NCBI GenBank assembly: GCA_023614405.1
Contig: CM042697.1
Coordinates: 299,360,954 to 299,424,953, forward strand
Direction of reading: 5' to 3'
Length of the DNA stretch: 64,000 bases
Source: Avena insularis
Lineage: Eukaryota; Streptophyta; Magnoliopsida; Poales; Poaceae
Shown: piece after piece, positions 44,296-55,826 of the stretch
Layout: each line of letters begins with the position of its first letter
Numbering within the stretch: position 1 is the stretch's first letter
Position numbers and translations under genes: made by a program
Notes under the pieces: generated by a model
The model's input: only the letters and a program-made list of their open reading frames with translations
What the model was told of the DNA's origin: nothing
Database searches by the model: none

Positions 44296-44807
44296 TTCTT
44301 ACTTATGGAGGTGATGAACAGCTCATTGTTAATGGTTACACCGATGCTAGTTGGAACACCGATCTGGATGATTCTAAATCTCAATCTGGATACGTATTTA
44401 CTTTGAATGGTGTGGCGGTTAGCTGGAGGAGTGCAAAGCAAAGCGTTGTGGAAAGATCTTCAACTGAATCGGAATACATAGCTGCTGCGGAGGCTTCACA
44501 AGAGCCGATATGGATGAAGGTGTTCATTACAGAGCTCGGTGTGGTTTTCAGTGCGCTGGACCCAATGTCTATCTATTGTGATAACATGGGCCCCATAGCC
44601 AATGCGCAAGAACCAAGGTCACACAATAAGCTGAAGCATATCAAGCTGCGTTTTCACGCTATTCGAGAGCATGTCCAAGATGGTGACATAAAGATTTGCA
44701 AAGTACACACACATCTGAATGTGGCGGATCCGTTGACTAAAACTCTACCGAGGGCAAAACATGACCAACACCAAACCGCCATGGGCGTTCGGTATATTAC
44801 CATGTAA
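44296..44807 (+). pseudogene. RNase H remnant of element C
   Basis: The C-terminal part of the polyprotein in one open frame: GYTDASWNTDLDDSKSQSGY, GVAVSWRSAKQSVVERSSTE, SEYIAAAEASQEPIWMK, IYCDNMGPIANAQEPRSHNK, NVADPLTKTLPRAKH. The motifs and spacing are those of Angela/BARE RNase H. Catalytic D (DAS), E (TESEY) and D (CDN) are all still present. RT is missing upstream. Confidence 0.9.
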
Positions 44808-44830
44808 TCTATATTAGTTGACTCTAATGC

Positions 44831-44841
44831 AAGTGGGAGAC
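44831..44841 (+). other. Polypurine tract of element C
   Basis: AAGTGGGAGAC lies directly before the 3' LTR (TATTGGAGATATG). Confidence 0.9.
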
Positions 44842-46718
44842 TATTGGAGATATGCCCTAGAGGAAATAATAAAAATGGTTATTATTATATCTTTGTGTTT
44901 ATGATAAATGTTTGCATTCATGCTATAATAGTATTAACAGGGAACATTAATACTTGTGTGATTTGTAAACTAAATTAGAGTCCCTGGTAAAGCCTATTTG
45001 TAATACTAGCTTGCTGGTTGATAGATGATCATGGTTTCTCAATCATGAACATTGAGATGTTATTAACAACAAGATCATATCATTCAGAGAATGGTGTGAT
45101 GGACATACTACTATGGATAAGTGTAGCATAAAGATCAAGTCATTTCAATAGTTCGTTTGCTATAAGCTTTCTAATACATAGTAACCGAATTCCTTCGACC
45201 ATGAGATCATGTTAATCACCATCACCAGAAGGATGCTTTGATGACATCAAACACCACACCGTAATTGGGTGGCTATAAAGGTGGCATTGAGTGTTCGGAA
45301 AGTATGTGTTGAGGCACATGAATCAAGAGTGGGATTTTTTCATCCATATGATAGATAGATATACTCTGGGCCCACTCGGTGGAATGTCATCCAATTAGCT
45401 TGCAAGCATGTGACTGGATCACAAGGGATCACATATCACGGGAACGAGAAAAGAGTACTTATCGGTAACAAGGTTGAACTAGGTATGCAGAGATACCGAC
45501 GATCAAACCTCGGATAAGTAAACTATCGCGAGACAAAGGGAAATTGGTATCGTATGTAAGTGGTTCATTCGATCGCAAAGTAATCGTAGAAATATGTGGG
45601 AGCCATATGAACTTACAGATTCCTCTATTGGTTATTGATTGGAGAAGTGTCTCGGTCATGTCCGTGTAATTCACGAACCGTAGGGAGACACACTTAAGGA
45701 TTTGATGTTGTTTAGTAGATATGGAATGTAAGTAGGGAGACCGAATGTTGTTCAGAGTATCAGATGGGATCCGGGATATCACGAGGAGATCCGGAATGGT
45801 CCGGAGAATAAGATTCATATAAGGAAAGTCCAATTCCGGAGTTCGGGAATGATTCCGATGTTTTCATCGGAGAGGTTCTAGAAGGGTCTAGAAGGTTCAT
45901 CGGACCAGAAGGGGAAGGGCACATGAATGTGTCATGAATAAGTGGAATGATTGGATCATGTCCTAGGTCACTTGGTTGGGCATTTGTAAGAAAGAAATAA
46001 AGCTCCAAATTGAAAGTCAAAGGGAAAGTTTGAAAAGACAAAGTGGGACAATGTTTCCTAGTGGAGGAAGGAAAGAATCCTTCTTTCCCTCCACCATAAG
46101 CCATCTAGGAGAGGGAGTTGGGGAAGGATTCAAACTCCCCTCTCCCAAGCTGCCCTCATTCTCATAAATAGAGGGAAGGGGGTGCCCAAAGGCCACACAA
46201 CCAGCCCTCCCCACCAAGTCGTCGTGCCACCGCGCTGCCGCCCCCCAGCGTCGCCGCTGCCAGCCGCCGCCGACTCCACCTCCTCCTCTCCGGCCCTCTA
46301 AACCTAGATCGCCAGAAACCCTAGATCCACCATAACCTTCTTCGGTTTAGGCGAAGCCCTGTAGGATTTTCCCTCTACTTCCGACACCACGCCGTCGTGC
46401 TGCCGGAATCGCCAGGGGATAACTACAACCTCCACTGCCTGCTGGAACAAGGGAGAGGAAGTTCTTCATCTAGCACCGAATGTGTGACCGACTACGGAAG
46501 CCCTGCTAGAACGCAGCGCCAGAAGGATCGTCTACGTGATCTTGAGATCGGCAAGTGTACGACTACATCAACCACAAGAATCTGCTCTCGTTAACCGTTT
46601 TGGAATTTTCGAGGGTGAGTACTCTAATCAACTTGTTGCTACAATCTAGTAGATAGATCTTGGCTTTTTTGTGTGCATGTGGTAGAAATTTTTGTTTTCC
46701 ATGCTACGAACCCCTACA
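44842..46718 (+). repeat. 3' LTR of element C (1877 bp)
   Basis: It matches the 5' LTR over its whole length and ends CTACGAACCCCTACA, followed by AATAC. Confidence 0.95.
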
Positions 46719-46723
46719 AATAC

Positions 46724-48147
46724 AACCATTTGTGACATATTAAATCATTATGCATGCATTTTTTTCATCATTGTTTTATTATATTTTTGCAACGTTTTGA
46801 ATGGTGTTTGTTGTGCACTTGTTTAGTCGTTAGATTGCGAGGAGTGAAACTATTGTGATTGTGACGAGTGCAACATTGTATATTATGAGGATTATATGAA
46901 TGACTATGTCTATAACAAAGGCAAGTAGAGCTATCATAAATGTCCTACTATTTTCCTATGCATGTAGTATGATTTTCAGTAGTGATGCATGTATAGGTGT
47001 TCTACTACTATGATATGTTATGACACCCAGGCATGATTACCATACTTCCTTGACTAGATTTCCTTTGAGCCATCATATTGTAGTTGTTTAGCCATGCTTA
47101 TTAGGTATGCAATGACAATTCATGATTGATTATGTTATGAAGTTGTTATAATGAAAACAACTGGAATTTAATGAATCTCATGGGTGTGATGAAATTGATT
47201 GATGTTGGATGGTTTTATTACAGAAAGCACACCTAGGCTTTAGAGATTGGACAGGTTTCTTGTGTAGTAGCTTCTAGTATAGACACATGTCATTATTTGT
47301 CTTGACTAAGTAAGTTATGGAAACCTGACCTGATGTGACTAGCATATGTAGGGGATGTACGTTCGTATGAGTCCGTCCTAAGGGTTCAGGGTTCTACTTA
47401 TGAAAGGTTTCGTCTTGGTTTTCTTCCAACCCCATGGCACAAAATGAGTGCATTGGTAAAAGGGGTTGACTGGGTCATGCAGGTAAAGTGTACAAACCCC
47501 TGTGGGGTGTCTAATCTAAATACTTAGTCGTGTCCCCGGTTATGGATATCTATGAGCGACTCGGCCTGGAACTGTTTGGAAGATCTCACTCGTCGCAATT
47601 TCTTAATTATTAAACCTTGATGGGTGAGCTTGGGTTTAGGAGAATACGAAGATGGATTGTCTTGTTTCGACATGGGTTTATGCTGGTATGTCCTTAGAGA
47701 ATTGTTTTGAAGAAAGGAAAGTATTTTGAAAGTAGGGAAAATTTATATTGCTTTTAGCAAATGAGCCTGAACTCCACCTAGAAAAATATGCATCTAATTG
47801 CTAGATTGTTTGTACTAATTAGTTCTACTTTCCAATACATACAAATTATTGACCATTCATGGCTGCAACGTTTCATGTTGCAGGTTATTTATTTTGTGAG
47901 TGATCGTTCATAGGTCGCGAGACTCCACTCAACAATTGTTCGCCCGTGGCACATTTGAAGGATGGAGATCTAACTTGTTATCGTTTTCCACTATGTACTA
48001 GAATACATAATGTAATTTTTGGATCATATTCATTGTATTTATGATGTACAGTTACATTTAATATCATTTTGTACTGTGTGCTAGTGAACCGATCCAGGGA
48101 TTAGCACTATATACAGGACCTCGGTCTTATTAGGCGAGGGTGTTACA
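46724..48147 (+). repeat. 5' LTR of element D, right part
   Basis: It continues the LTR interrupted by C and ends AGGCGAGGGTGTTACA, followed after AGA by TGGTATCAGAG. The block around 47460-47560 resembles S1 at 13660-13740. It contains no gene. Confidence 0.75.
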
Positions 48148-48630
48148 AGATGGTATCAGAGTTGTGTGTTGACTGTAGGATCGTGACTTTGAAATGGAAT
48201 AGGAAAGCCATAGGAATTATAAAATCTATTTCATTCTATCTTCTTATCTTCATATACTTCACTCTAGTATCTTCTTATCACTTCAATTCTCCTACTTATC
48301 TCTTTTAAAACATATGTGTGAGACCATACCATGCAACTAATGATAGAAATGATTGATGAACTTGAGAAGGAGAATGATGAGCTAAAGAATGAGATTGAGA
48401 AGCTACAAATTGGAATAAGAGAATGAACCTTGTAGATATGTGATCATGATGACATGACTATTTCCAAGGATGTTTGGATAGATAACTTGATGTGAAGGAT
48501 TACTAGAGATACCACCTACAATTTGCACTCCATCGAGGAATGCAAGAATAGTTAGATTTATGCCCACCATATAGTTCTTAATTAGAATATCGATATTGCT
48601 TGCTATTGACCATATCAAACTGGTGATAGT
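48148..48630 (+). mobile_element. Element D (Gypsy) PBS and leader, left of E
   Basis: TGGTATCAGAG at 48151-48161 is the PBS (iMet type) of a plus-strand element whose 5' LTR ends at 48147. The leader continues to 48630 and resumes at 59338 after E. The LTR type, iMet PBS and MSPRR gag start fit a Tekay/Del-like Gypsy element, but pol is not in the window. Confidence 0.7.
48340..48426 (+). CDS. 28-codon ORF in the leader of D, leucine-zipper-like
   Basis: ATG 48340 to TGA 48424-48426. The peptide contains MIDELEKENDELKNEIEKLQ. It has hydrophobic a/d positions (I5, L8, N12, L15, I19, L22) with a central Asn at an a position, as in dimeric zippers. It is too short for routine gene callers. It may be a leader uORF or the remnant of a longer protein; no homology is claimed. 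Confidence 0.35.
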   Translation: MIEMIDELEKENDELKNEIEKLQIGIRE

Positions 48631-50130
48631 TGATACGTCCAATTTGCATCACCATTCTATATCATAATTTGCCTCTATTCATTTATATATTTCTTATTAA
48701 GAGGTGATACTTATGTCTCTTCATATGTTTTTGCATGTTGGATGATTTTTGGAGGATGAACTGCCGGAGTCTGGATTCTGATGGAAATAGCGGTGTTTTG
48801 ATGCAATTTTGCAAAGATCAAAAAATAACAGAGAAACTACAGAAAATTATATTTTCCCAGAAGATGAAGGATGCTAGAAAGGGAGGCAGAGTTGGGCCAT
48901 AGGGGGCCCACAGCCCCCAGGCGAGCGCCAGCCTAGGCCACTCCTACAGGGGGTGTGGCCACCCTGGCCCACCTCTGGCTCTGCCCTCTCGCCTATATCT
49001 TCTCCTCGAAACCCTAAAGTTGGGGGGACCATAGAAAGATTCCGCCGCCTCTTCGGGGCGGAAGACATCGAGAGAGAAAGAGCTCTCCGGCAGACAGATT
49101 TCTGTCGGCCAAATTCTTTCCCGGAGAGGGGAGATCGTCGCCATCAACACCATCATCAAGCTAGACTTCATCGGGATCATCATCATCCACACCATCATCT
49201 CCACCAGCACCATCATCACCACTCCATCCCGCTGTAAAAATTGTGTTGAATCTTGCATAGTTCTTAGGGGAAACTTTCCCGGTGTTGATTACTATTGTAG
49301 TTGATGCTTGTGAGTGGAATCATTGAATTATTGTTTATGTTCAGATTGTTATCCATCATCATTTCATCTCTGATCTTGATCCATATGATGTCTCGTGAGT
49401 AGTTCGTTTAGTTCTTGAGGACATGGGAGAAGTCATGTTGTTAGTAATAGAATTGTGTTGAGGTATTATTCAATGGTTTAATATTTAAGTTGTGGTGCTA
49501 TTCTTCTAGTGGTGTCATGTGAACATCGACTACATGATACTTCACCATTTATGGGCCTAGGGGAATGCATTATGTATTTGGCTACTAATTGTGGGGTTGT
49601 CGGAGTGATAGAAACCTGAACCCCCGTTAGGAAACCATTGCACAAGGGAGTGTAGGATCTCAGAGTTTAAGGTTGTGGTTAGGTTTTTATCTTAATTGCT
49701 TTCTTGTAGTTGCGGATGCTTGCAAGGGGTTTAGTCACAAGTATGTATTAGTCCAAGAAAGGTCGGTACATTAGCGTAGGTTAAGCCACAAAACACTTAT
49801 AAAACCAAAGAAGATTCATCAGCTATATGAAAAAAAAAGCACTTGACATTATTCCCATGTGTCCTCGAGAATGTTTGGTCCTCATTAGTATTTCCTCCGG
49901 CTTGTCCTTTGCTAAGAAAGGATTGGGACACTTGTTGCAATTATTTGCTGTCTTTATTTAATTGCACTTTATTTCCTTGCTTTATAAAAAACCCTAAAAA
50001 TTTGTTTGCTAAGTATTTACAGAGATTTTCTGCTCCATACCACTAGTCGGCACCTTCTGCTCCTCGTTGGGATCGACACTCCTATTTATCGAAAGTACTA
50101 TGATACACACCCTATACTTGTGGGTCATCA
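48631..50130 (+). repeat. 5' LTR of element E (1500 bp)
   Basis: It pairs with 57837-59337, with roughly 9 percent mismatch by eye in the first 200 bases. A TATA-like CCTATATCTTC lies near 48990. A CAT/CAC trinucleotide-rich segment at 49141-49235 is present in both LTRs. Confidence 0.93.
49141..49235. repeat. CAT/CAC-rich low-complexity segment in the E LTR
   Basis: Irregular CATCAT and CACCAT triplets. The counterpart is 58351-58443 in the other LTR. His- or Met-rich ORFs over it are artefacts. Confidence 0.8.
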
Positions 50131-50141
50131 AGACTATTTTC

Positions 50142-50160
50142 TGGCGCCGTTGCCGGGGAG
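50142..50160 (+). other. Primer-binding site of element E (tRNA-Asp)
   Basis: TGGCGCCGTTGCCGGGGAG is an exact match over 17 bases to the complement of the plant tRNA-Asp 3' end, 11 bp after the LTR. Confidence 0.95.
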
Positions 50161-50247
50161 TGAAGTGCTAGTGAAGAGTGGAACTGGTAAAGGAAACTTC
50201 TACTACGAGTATTGCTTTTTATTTATGTATGTTACTTTGTTTCCAAT

Positions 50248-51374
50248 ATGGACAACCCACTTGGTTTTCTGTTTGGGAAAACTACTACCACTATTAGGGT
50301 AGTAGATGAATCACCACCAGTTGAGATAGATCCTTTTAAGATACCTACAAGAATTGTTGATCGTGTTATGGATAATTATTATTTTGGGGATGGAACTGTC
50401 CATCCTGGTGATCACTTGATTTTTATCCATGAATTATGCGGGTTGTTTAAGTGTGCAGGTATCACAACTGAATAGGTGAAGAAGAAGTTACTCTCTATAT
50501 CATTGAAAGGAAGAGCTGAAGAATGGTATAAGCTGCTAAAGAATGGACAATCCATGGAATGGGAGGAAATAGTACCTCTCTTTTATTCTAAATTCTATCC
50601 TCCCGGTGAGATTCATAAGGATAGGTATCAAATATATAACTTTTGGCCTTGTGATGGAGAGAGTACAACCCAATCTTGGGGAGATTGAAGTTACTAACGC
50701 TTAAATGTCCTATTCATGAACTTCCTAACTATATAATTATTAATAACTTTTATGCAAGGCTTTCTCTTCATGATAAAGATTTATTAGATGCTTCTTGTGC
50801 TGGATCATTCACACGTATGAAGGAAGAAGCTAAATGGGATCTTCTAGACCGTATTCAAGAGAACACTGAAGCATGGGAGAATGACAAAGGAAGAAAGTCA
50901 GGTATAAATTATGATTATGAATGCATTAAATCTTTTATGGAAACTGATGACTTTCATGATATTAGTACTGAGTATGGTCTTGATTCTCAAGTTCTTGCAA
51001 ATTGTTTTAGGGCCTTTGCCTCTTATATTGAAATTCCCAAAAAGGAGTGGGACAAGTACCATGCACCTTACAAAGATATTGTTACCCATGTTCCTACTAG
51101 CATTGAAGTTTGTACTATTGATCATATTTTGCATGAACCTTATGTTGAGAAAACCCCTTTTCCTGCTAAGGTAAAGGAACATTCTATCATAGCTAATGTG
51201 GTTACCAAAAGTGCAAATAAAACTGTGGAACCTGATGAGCAAATAAACATTGAACCTGTAGTAGCCCTTGTGAAAGATCTTGTCACTAAAAATATAGAGG
51301 ATGAGCACATTGTCTTCTGTGAAGACACTTCTAATATTGTCTCTCATCCTAGAAAAGCTAGAAAAACTAGTGTC
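50248..51374 (+). pseudogene. Gag of element E
   Basis: ATG 50248 begins MDNPLGFLFGKTTTT. Retrotrans_gag-like text follows (LKGRAEEWYKLLKNGQSMEW, FYSKFYPPGEIHKDRYQIYN). A TAG at 50473-50475 and a frameshift near 50680 break it. After the shift come ARLSLHDKDLLDASCAGSF and INYDYECIKSFMETDD, homologous to B. No CCHC knuckle is present. Confidence 0.85.
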
Positions 51375-52060
51375 CATGTGCTTTTTGTGAGAATTGGTGA
51401 TCATTGTTACTATGGTTTATGTGATATTGGTGCTAGTTCTAGTGCTATTCCTTATGAGCTTTACAAGGAAATTATGCATGAAATTGGTCCTTGTGAACTT
51501 GAGGACATAGATGTGGTTGTTCACCTTGCTAATAGAGAGATAGTCTATCCAATTGGCATTGTAAGAGTTGTGGAGGTTCTTTGTTCACCTTGCTAAATAT
51601 CCTGTTGATTTTCTAGTACTTGGTTCAAAAGCTAGTAAAACCTTTCCTATTATCTTTGGTAGACCTTTCTTGAATACTTGTGGGGCTATTATAGATTGTA
51701 AGAAGGAGAAATTTTTAACTAAGTTTTATGGAGAATATTATGAGTTTAATTTTTCCAAATTTGCTAAAACTCCTTATGAAATGAATTGCCCAATGAGTAT
51801 TTCAGGATTGAACAGCTCTCTGTTATTTCTCTTGCTCCTAACAATGCCCTGCAGCACTATATGGAAGATCATGAAAGTGAGGTCTTCATGAAGGAAAGAA
51901 ATGAGATAGGCGAGGTTTTCCTTCGTCAACCTGAATTACTTAAGCATAACCTACCTGTGAAAGATTTGGGTACCACACTACCACCTAAAGGGGACCCTGT
52001 TTTCGATTTAAAACCTCTACCCGATGATCTTAAATATGCTATCTAGATGATAAGAAAATA
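51375..52060 (+). pseudogene. Protease and linker of element E
   Basis: The protease active site is CDIGASSSAIPYELYKE (D-I-G, usually D-L-G). After a frame change near 51570-51600 comes PIIFGRPFLNTCGAIIDC, the C-terminal protease block. A further shift near 51790 leads to the linker with PVKDLGTTLPPKGDPVF. Confidence 0.8.
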
Positions 52061-53530
52061 TATCCTATTATTATTAGTTCTAAACTTTTAGGGAAGGAAG
52101 AGGAAAGATTACTGGAAATATTGAAGAAACACCGAGGAGCTATGGGTATACTCTTGATGATCTAAAAGGGATTTCTCCTACTATATGTCAGCATGCTATT
52201 AATATAGAACCTGATGCAAAACCAGTTGTTGAACATCAACGACGTTTAAATCCTAAGATGAAGGATGTGGTAAAAAATTAGGTATTAAAACTCCTTGATG
52301 CTGGTATTATTTACCCTATTGCTGATAGTCAATGGGTTAGCCTTGTTCATTGTGTCCCAAAGAAAGGGGGGATAAATGTTGTGCCTAATGAAAATAATGA
52401 GCTTATACCTCAAAGAGTAGTGGTTGGTTATAGGATGTGCATTGATTTTAGAAAGGTTAATAAAGTTACTAATAAAGATCATTATCCTCTGCCTTTTATT
52501 GATCAAATGCTAGAAATATTGTCTAAAAAGACCCACTTTTGTTTTCTTGATGGTTATTCTAGGTTCTCTCAAATTGTTGTGAGAGCACAAGACCAAGAGA
52601 AAACCACCTTCACTTGTCCCTATGGAACTTATGCTTATAGGCGTATGCCTTTTGGTTTATGTAATGCTCCTGCTACCTTTCAGAGATGTATGTCTGCTAT
52701 CTTTCATGGTTTTGTGAAGAAATTGTGGAAGTTTTCATGGACGATTTCTCCGTCTATGGAACTTCTTTTGATAATTGTTTGCACAACCTTGATAAAGTTT
52801 TGTAGAGATGCGAAGAAACTAATCTTGTTCTTAATTGGGAGAAATGCCACTTCATGGTTAATGAAGGGATTGTTCTTGGACACAAAATTTCTGAAAGAGG
52901 TATTGAAGTAGACAGAGCCAAAATTGAAGCAATTGAGAAGATGTCTTGCCCTAGGGATATAAAAGGTATTCGTAGTATCCTTGGTCATGTTGGTTTCTAT
53001 AGGAGGTTTATTAAAGATTTTTCCAAAATTTCAAAGCCCCTTACTAATCTTCTTCAAAAAAATGTACCGTTTTGTTTTTGATGATGATTGTAAGGAAGCT
53101 TTTGAAACTTTGAAGAAATCTTTGAATACTGCTCCTATTGTCCAACCACCTGATTGGAATTTACCCTTTGAAATTATGTGTGATGCTAGTGATTTTGTTG
53201 TGGGTGCTGTTCTTGGGCAACGAGTAGATAAAAAGTTGAATGTTATTCATTATGCTAGTAAGACTCTTGATGCTGCTCAAAAGAATCATGCTACTACTGA
53301 AAAGGAGTTCTTAGCTGTAATCTTTACTTGTGATAAGTTGAGACCTTATATTGTTGATTCAAAGGTACTATGCATACTGGTCATGTTGCTATTAAGTACC
53401 TTATGACAAAGAAAGACGCTAAGCCTAGGCTTATTAGATGGGTGTTGCTTTTACAAGAGTTTGATCTGCATATTGTAGATAGGAAAGGTGTTAAAAATCC
53501 TATTGCTGATAATTTATCTTTTTTGGAAAA
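52061..53530 (+). pseudogene. Reverse transcriptase and RNase H of element E
   Basis: RT: HAINIEPDAKPVVEHQRRLN, WVSLVHCVPKKGGINVVPNE, CIDFRKVNKVTNKDHYPLPF, FCFLDGYSRFSQIV and RRMPFGLCNAPATFQRCM. After a shift near 52720 the catalytic MDDFSVYG box is intact. Frame changes follow near 52850, 53065 and 53365. RNase H shows the intact CDASDFVVGAVLGQ and HYASKTLDAAQKNHATTEKE. Stops at about 52279 and 52802 add to the damage. Most motif residues are kept, unlike in B. Confidence 0.9.
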
Positions 53531-54952
53531 CATTTCTTTTGATCCTATGCCTGTTAATGATAGTTTTACAAATGAAAAGTTGGATGCAATAATGGTAAGC
53601 ACGCAAGAGAGTCCTTGGTATGTTGATTATGCTAACTTTATTGTTTCCAAGTATTTGCCTCCAACCTTTACAGCCCAGCAAAGAAGGAAATTCTTTTATG
53701 ATCTAAGGCATTACTTTTGGGATGACCCACATTTATATAAAGAAGGAGTAGATGGTATTATGCGGAGATGTGTCCCAGAATATGAACAACAAGAGATATT
53801 GAGAAAATGTCATGGCAGTGCTTATGGAGGACATCATGCTCGGGATAGGACTGCACAAAACGTTTTACAATCTGGTTTTTACTGGCCTACTCTTTTCAAG
53901 GATACAAGGAAGTATATTTTATCATGTGATGAATGTCAAAGAGTTGGTAACATTTCTAGATGCAATGAAAGGCCTATAAATTATTCTCTTGTTATTGAAC
54001 CTTTTGATTGTTGGGGATTTGACTTTATGGGTCCTTTTCCTCCTTCAAAAGGGTATACTCATATTCTTGTTGTTGTTGATTATGTTACAAAGTGGGTAGA
54101 AGCCATACCTATAAACAGTGATGATGGTAAGACCTCTTTAAAATGCTTAAAGATGTCATTTTTCCTAGGTTTGGTGTGCCTAGATATCTCATGACTGATG
54201 GAGGTTCTCATTTTATTCATGGTATTTTTAGGAAGACTCTTGCTAAATATGATGTTAACCATAGAATTGCTTTAGCTTATCACCCCCAAACCAGTGGGCA
54301 AGTAGAACTTTCAAATAGAGAAATTAAATCTATCTTGCAAAAGACTATTAATATATCTAGGAAAAATTGGGCTAAAAAGTTGAATGACGCCTTACGGGCT
54401 TATAGAACTGCTTATAAAAATCATATGGGAATGTCTCCTTACAAAATGGTTTATGGTAAAGCTTGTCACTTGCCTCTAGAATTAGAACACAAAGCTTATT
54501 GGGCAGTGAAAGAACTGAATAGAGATTTTAAACTTGCTGGTGAGAAAAGATTGCTTGACTTGAGTACCTTAGATGAGTGGAGAAGTAAATCTTATGAAAA
54601 TGCTAGGCTCTTTAAGGAAAAAGTAAAACGATGGCATGATAGGAGAATTCTCAAAAGGGAGTTCCATGTTGGTGAGAAAGTTCTTTTGTATAGGTCTCGT
54701 CTCAGATTTTTTGCAGGGAAACTACTCTCAAAATGGGAAGGACATTTTGTTATTGAGGAGGTGTATAGTTTAGGGGCTATCAAAATATCTTCTTTAAAGG
54801 ACAACACTACACAGGTGGTGAAAAGTCAGAGGCTCAAACATTATATTTCTGGAGATTCTTATAATAATGATGTTGATATTATTCAAATGGTGACTCCGGA
54901 AGAATTTATCAGAAACCAAGCTCCAGAATCTGCAGAGTCCGTCTCTGAATAG
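53531..54952 (+). pseudogene. Integrase of element E
   Basis: The zinc finger is [17 protein letters not shown] with SCDECQRVG. The core has D in [14 protein letters not shown] (about 54020), D in [12 protein letters not shown] (about 54195) and E in QTSGQVELSNREIKS (about 54305), separated by a single frameshift near 54140. The C-terminal part has FHVGEKVLLYRSRLR and KLLSKWEGHFVIEEV, the module that follows the core in Gypsy integrases; no chromodomain is seen. It ends with TAG at 54950-54952. Confidence 0.92.
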
Positions 54953-55292
54953 GTAAAAAGTGCTGCAAACTGAAGGTTCGTGAAAACCTTATCTTTTTAT
55001 ATATTTTTATGTTTTTATTACATATGGAAGGTGACGAGACAAAACAGAGGAGGAAACGGAGCCCAGGTGGTCCACACCCACCAGTGGCGCTGGCCCCAGC
55101 TAGCCGCGCCACCAGGGGGTGTGAGCCTCCTAGAGTCCGTATCCGCCTCGTTTTCGCACAGTACCTTCCTTATGTAGTGAAACTTTGTAATATATAACCC
55201 CACGGATCCCCTGAGGTTCATATATCGTGTTCTTGTCGTGTTTTCGTTTCGATATGTTTCTGTCAGGAAATTTTCTCAAGTTTAGAGGCACC

Positions 55293-55826
55293 ATGGTCTC
55301 CGACAACGACAAGGGCAAGAAGCCCGTGGAAGATGATCCTCAAAACCCCAAGGAGGAGGAGATCTTGGTTAGGGATGAAGAAGACGTGAAGGAGGACGAG
55401 CATCTGGACACCCGCGCTACCGTTGCAATCATTGGAGTGGTGGCAAACCCTACCAAGCTTAGGAGGACAGCACGGATGTCTACAGGAGGGAAAACTCCGC
55501 GTCATATCCTCTCTCCACGGTCACTTCCTCCACGCACCAAGAACCCCTTCCATACTCTTATACATGAGCAACAATACCAAAAGTTGCCCAAAGGGAAGTT
55601 GCCCTCTATGTGGGATATTCCTCGTTATAACCATGCAGGGAAGGAACACTCTAAGAAGGAAGAGTGGGGAAAGAATAACAAGGACTGGGATTCCTAGTCC
55701 GACATGATCATGAACTGTGTTGAGCATAACTCGGAGATGATTCATACTCTAGCCTTTGGGATTGAGGATTTGACGGAACTGATTGAAAATCTCATCGAGG
55801 GAACACCACCACCACCGAAGGAGTAA
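55293..55826 (+). pseudogene. Extra ORF of element E between pol and the 3' LTR
   Basis: ATG 55293 (MVSDNDKGKKPVEDDPQ) reads in one frame to TAA 55824-55826, about 177 codons, with a single in-frame TAG at 55695-55697. The product is acidic at the N terminus (EEEILVRDEEDVKEDEHL) and basic/Pro-rich in the middle (RHILSPRSLPPRTKNPFH), with a helical C-terminal stretch (EMIHTLAFGIEDLTELIENL) after the stop. There is no transmembrane segment. It occupies the same place as the extra ORF of B, but I see no sequence similarity to it. The function is unknown. Confidence 0.6.

Larger units (their letters stand above)
39600..46718 (+). mobile_element. Element C: Copia retrotransposon of the BARE-1/Angela/WIS group, internally deleted
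   Basis: The LTRs carry the hallmark start GGAGATATGCCCTAGAGG and end CTACGAACCCCTACA, then the iMet PBS. The terminal TGTT is mutated (TATG and TATT). It has a 5-bp duplication. Gag, protease, the start of integrase and RNase H remain, but the rest of integrase and all of RT are gone, so it is a deletion derivative of about 7.1 kb against about 8.5-9 kb for full members. By eye I count about 13 differences in the first roughly 245 aligned LTR bases. Confidence 0.95.

Noticed and set aside
48944..49258. Met- and His-rich ORFs over CAT/CAC repeats, and the same at 58263-58515
   Set aside because: Artefacts of trinucleotide-rich sequence in the E LTRs.
54980..55221. Three overlapping ORFs downstream of integrase in E
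   Set aside because: They overlap on opposite strands in the spacer before the extra ORF and share no motif with known proteins.
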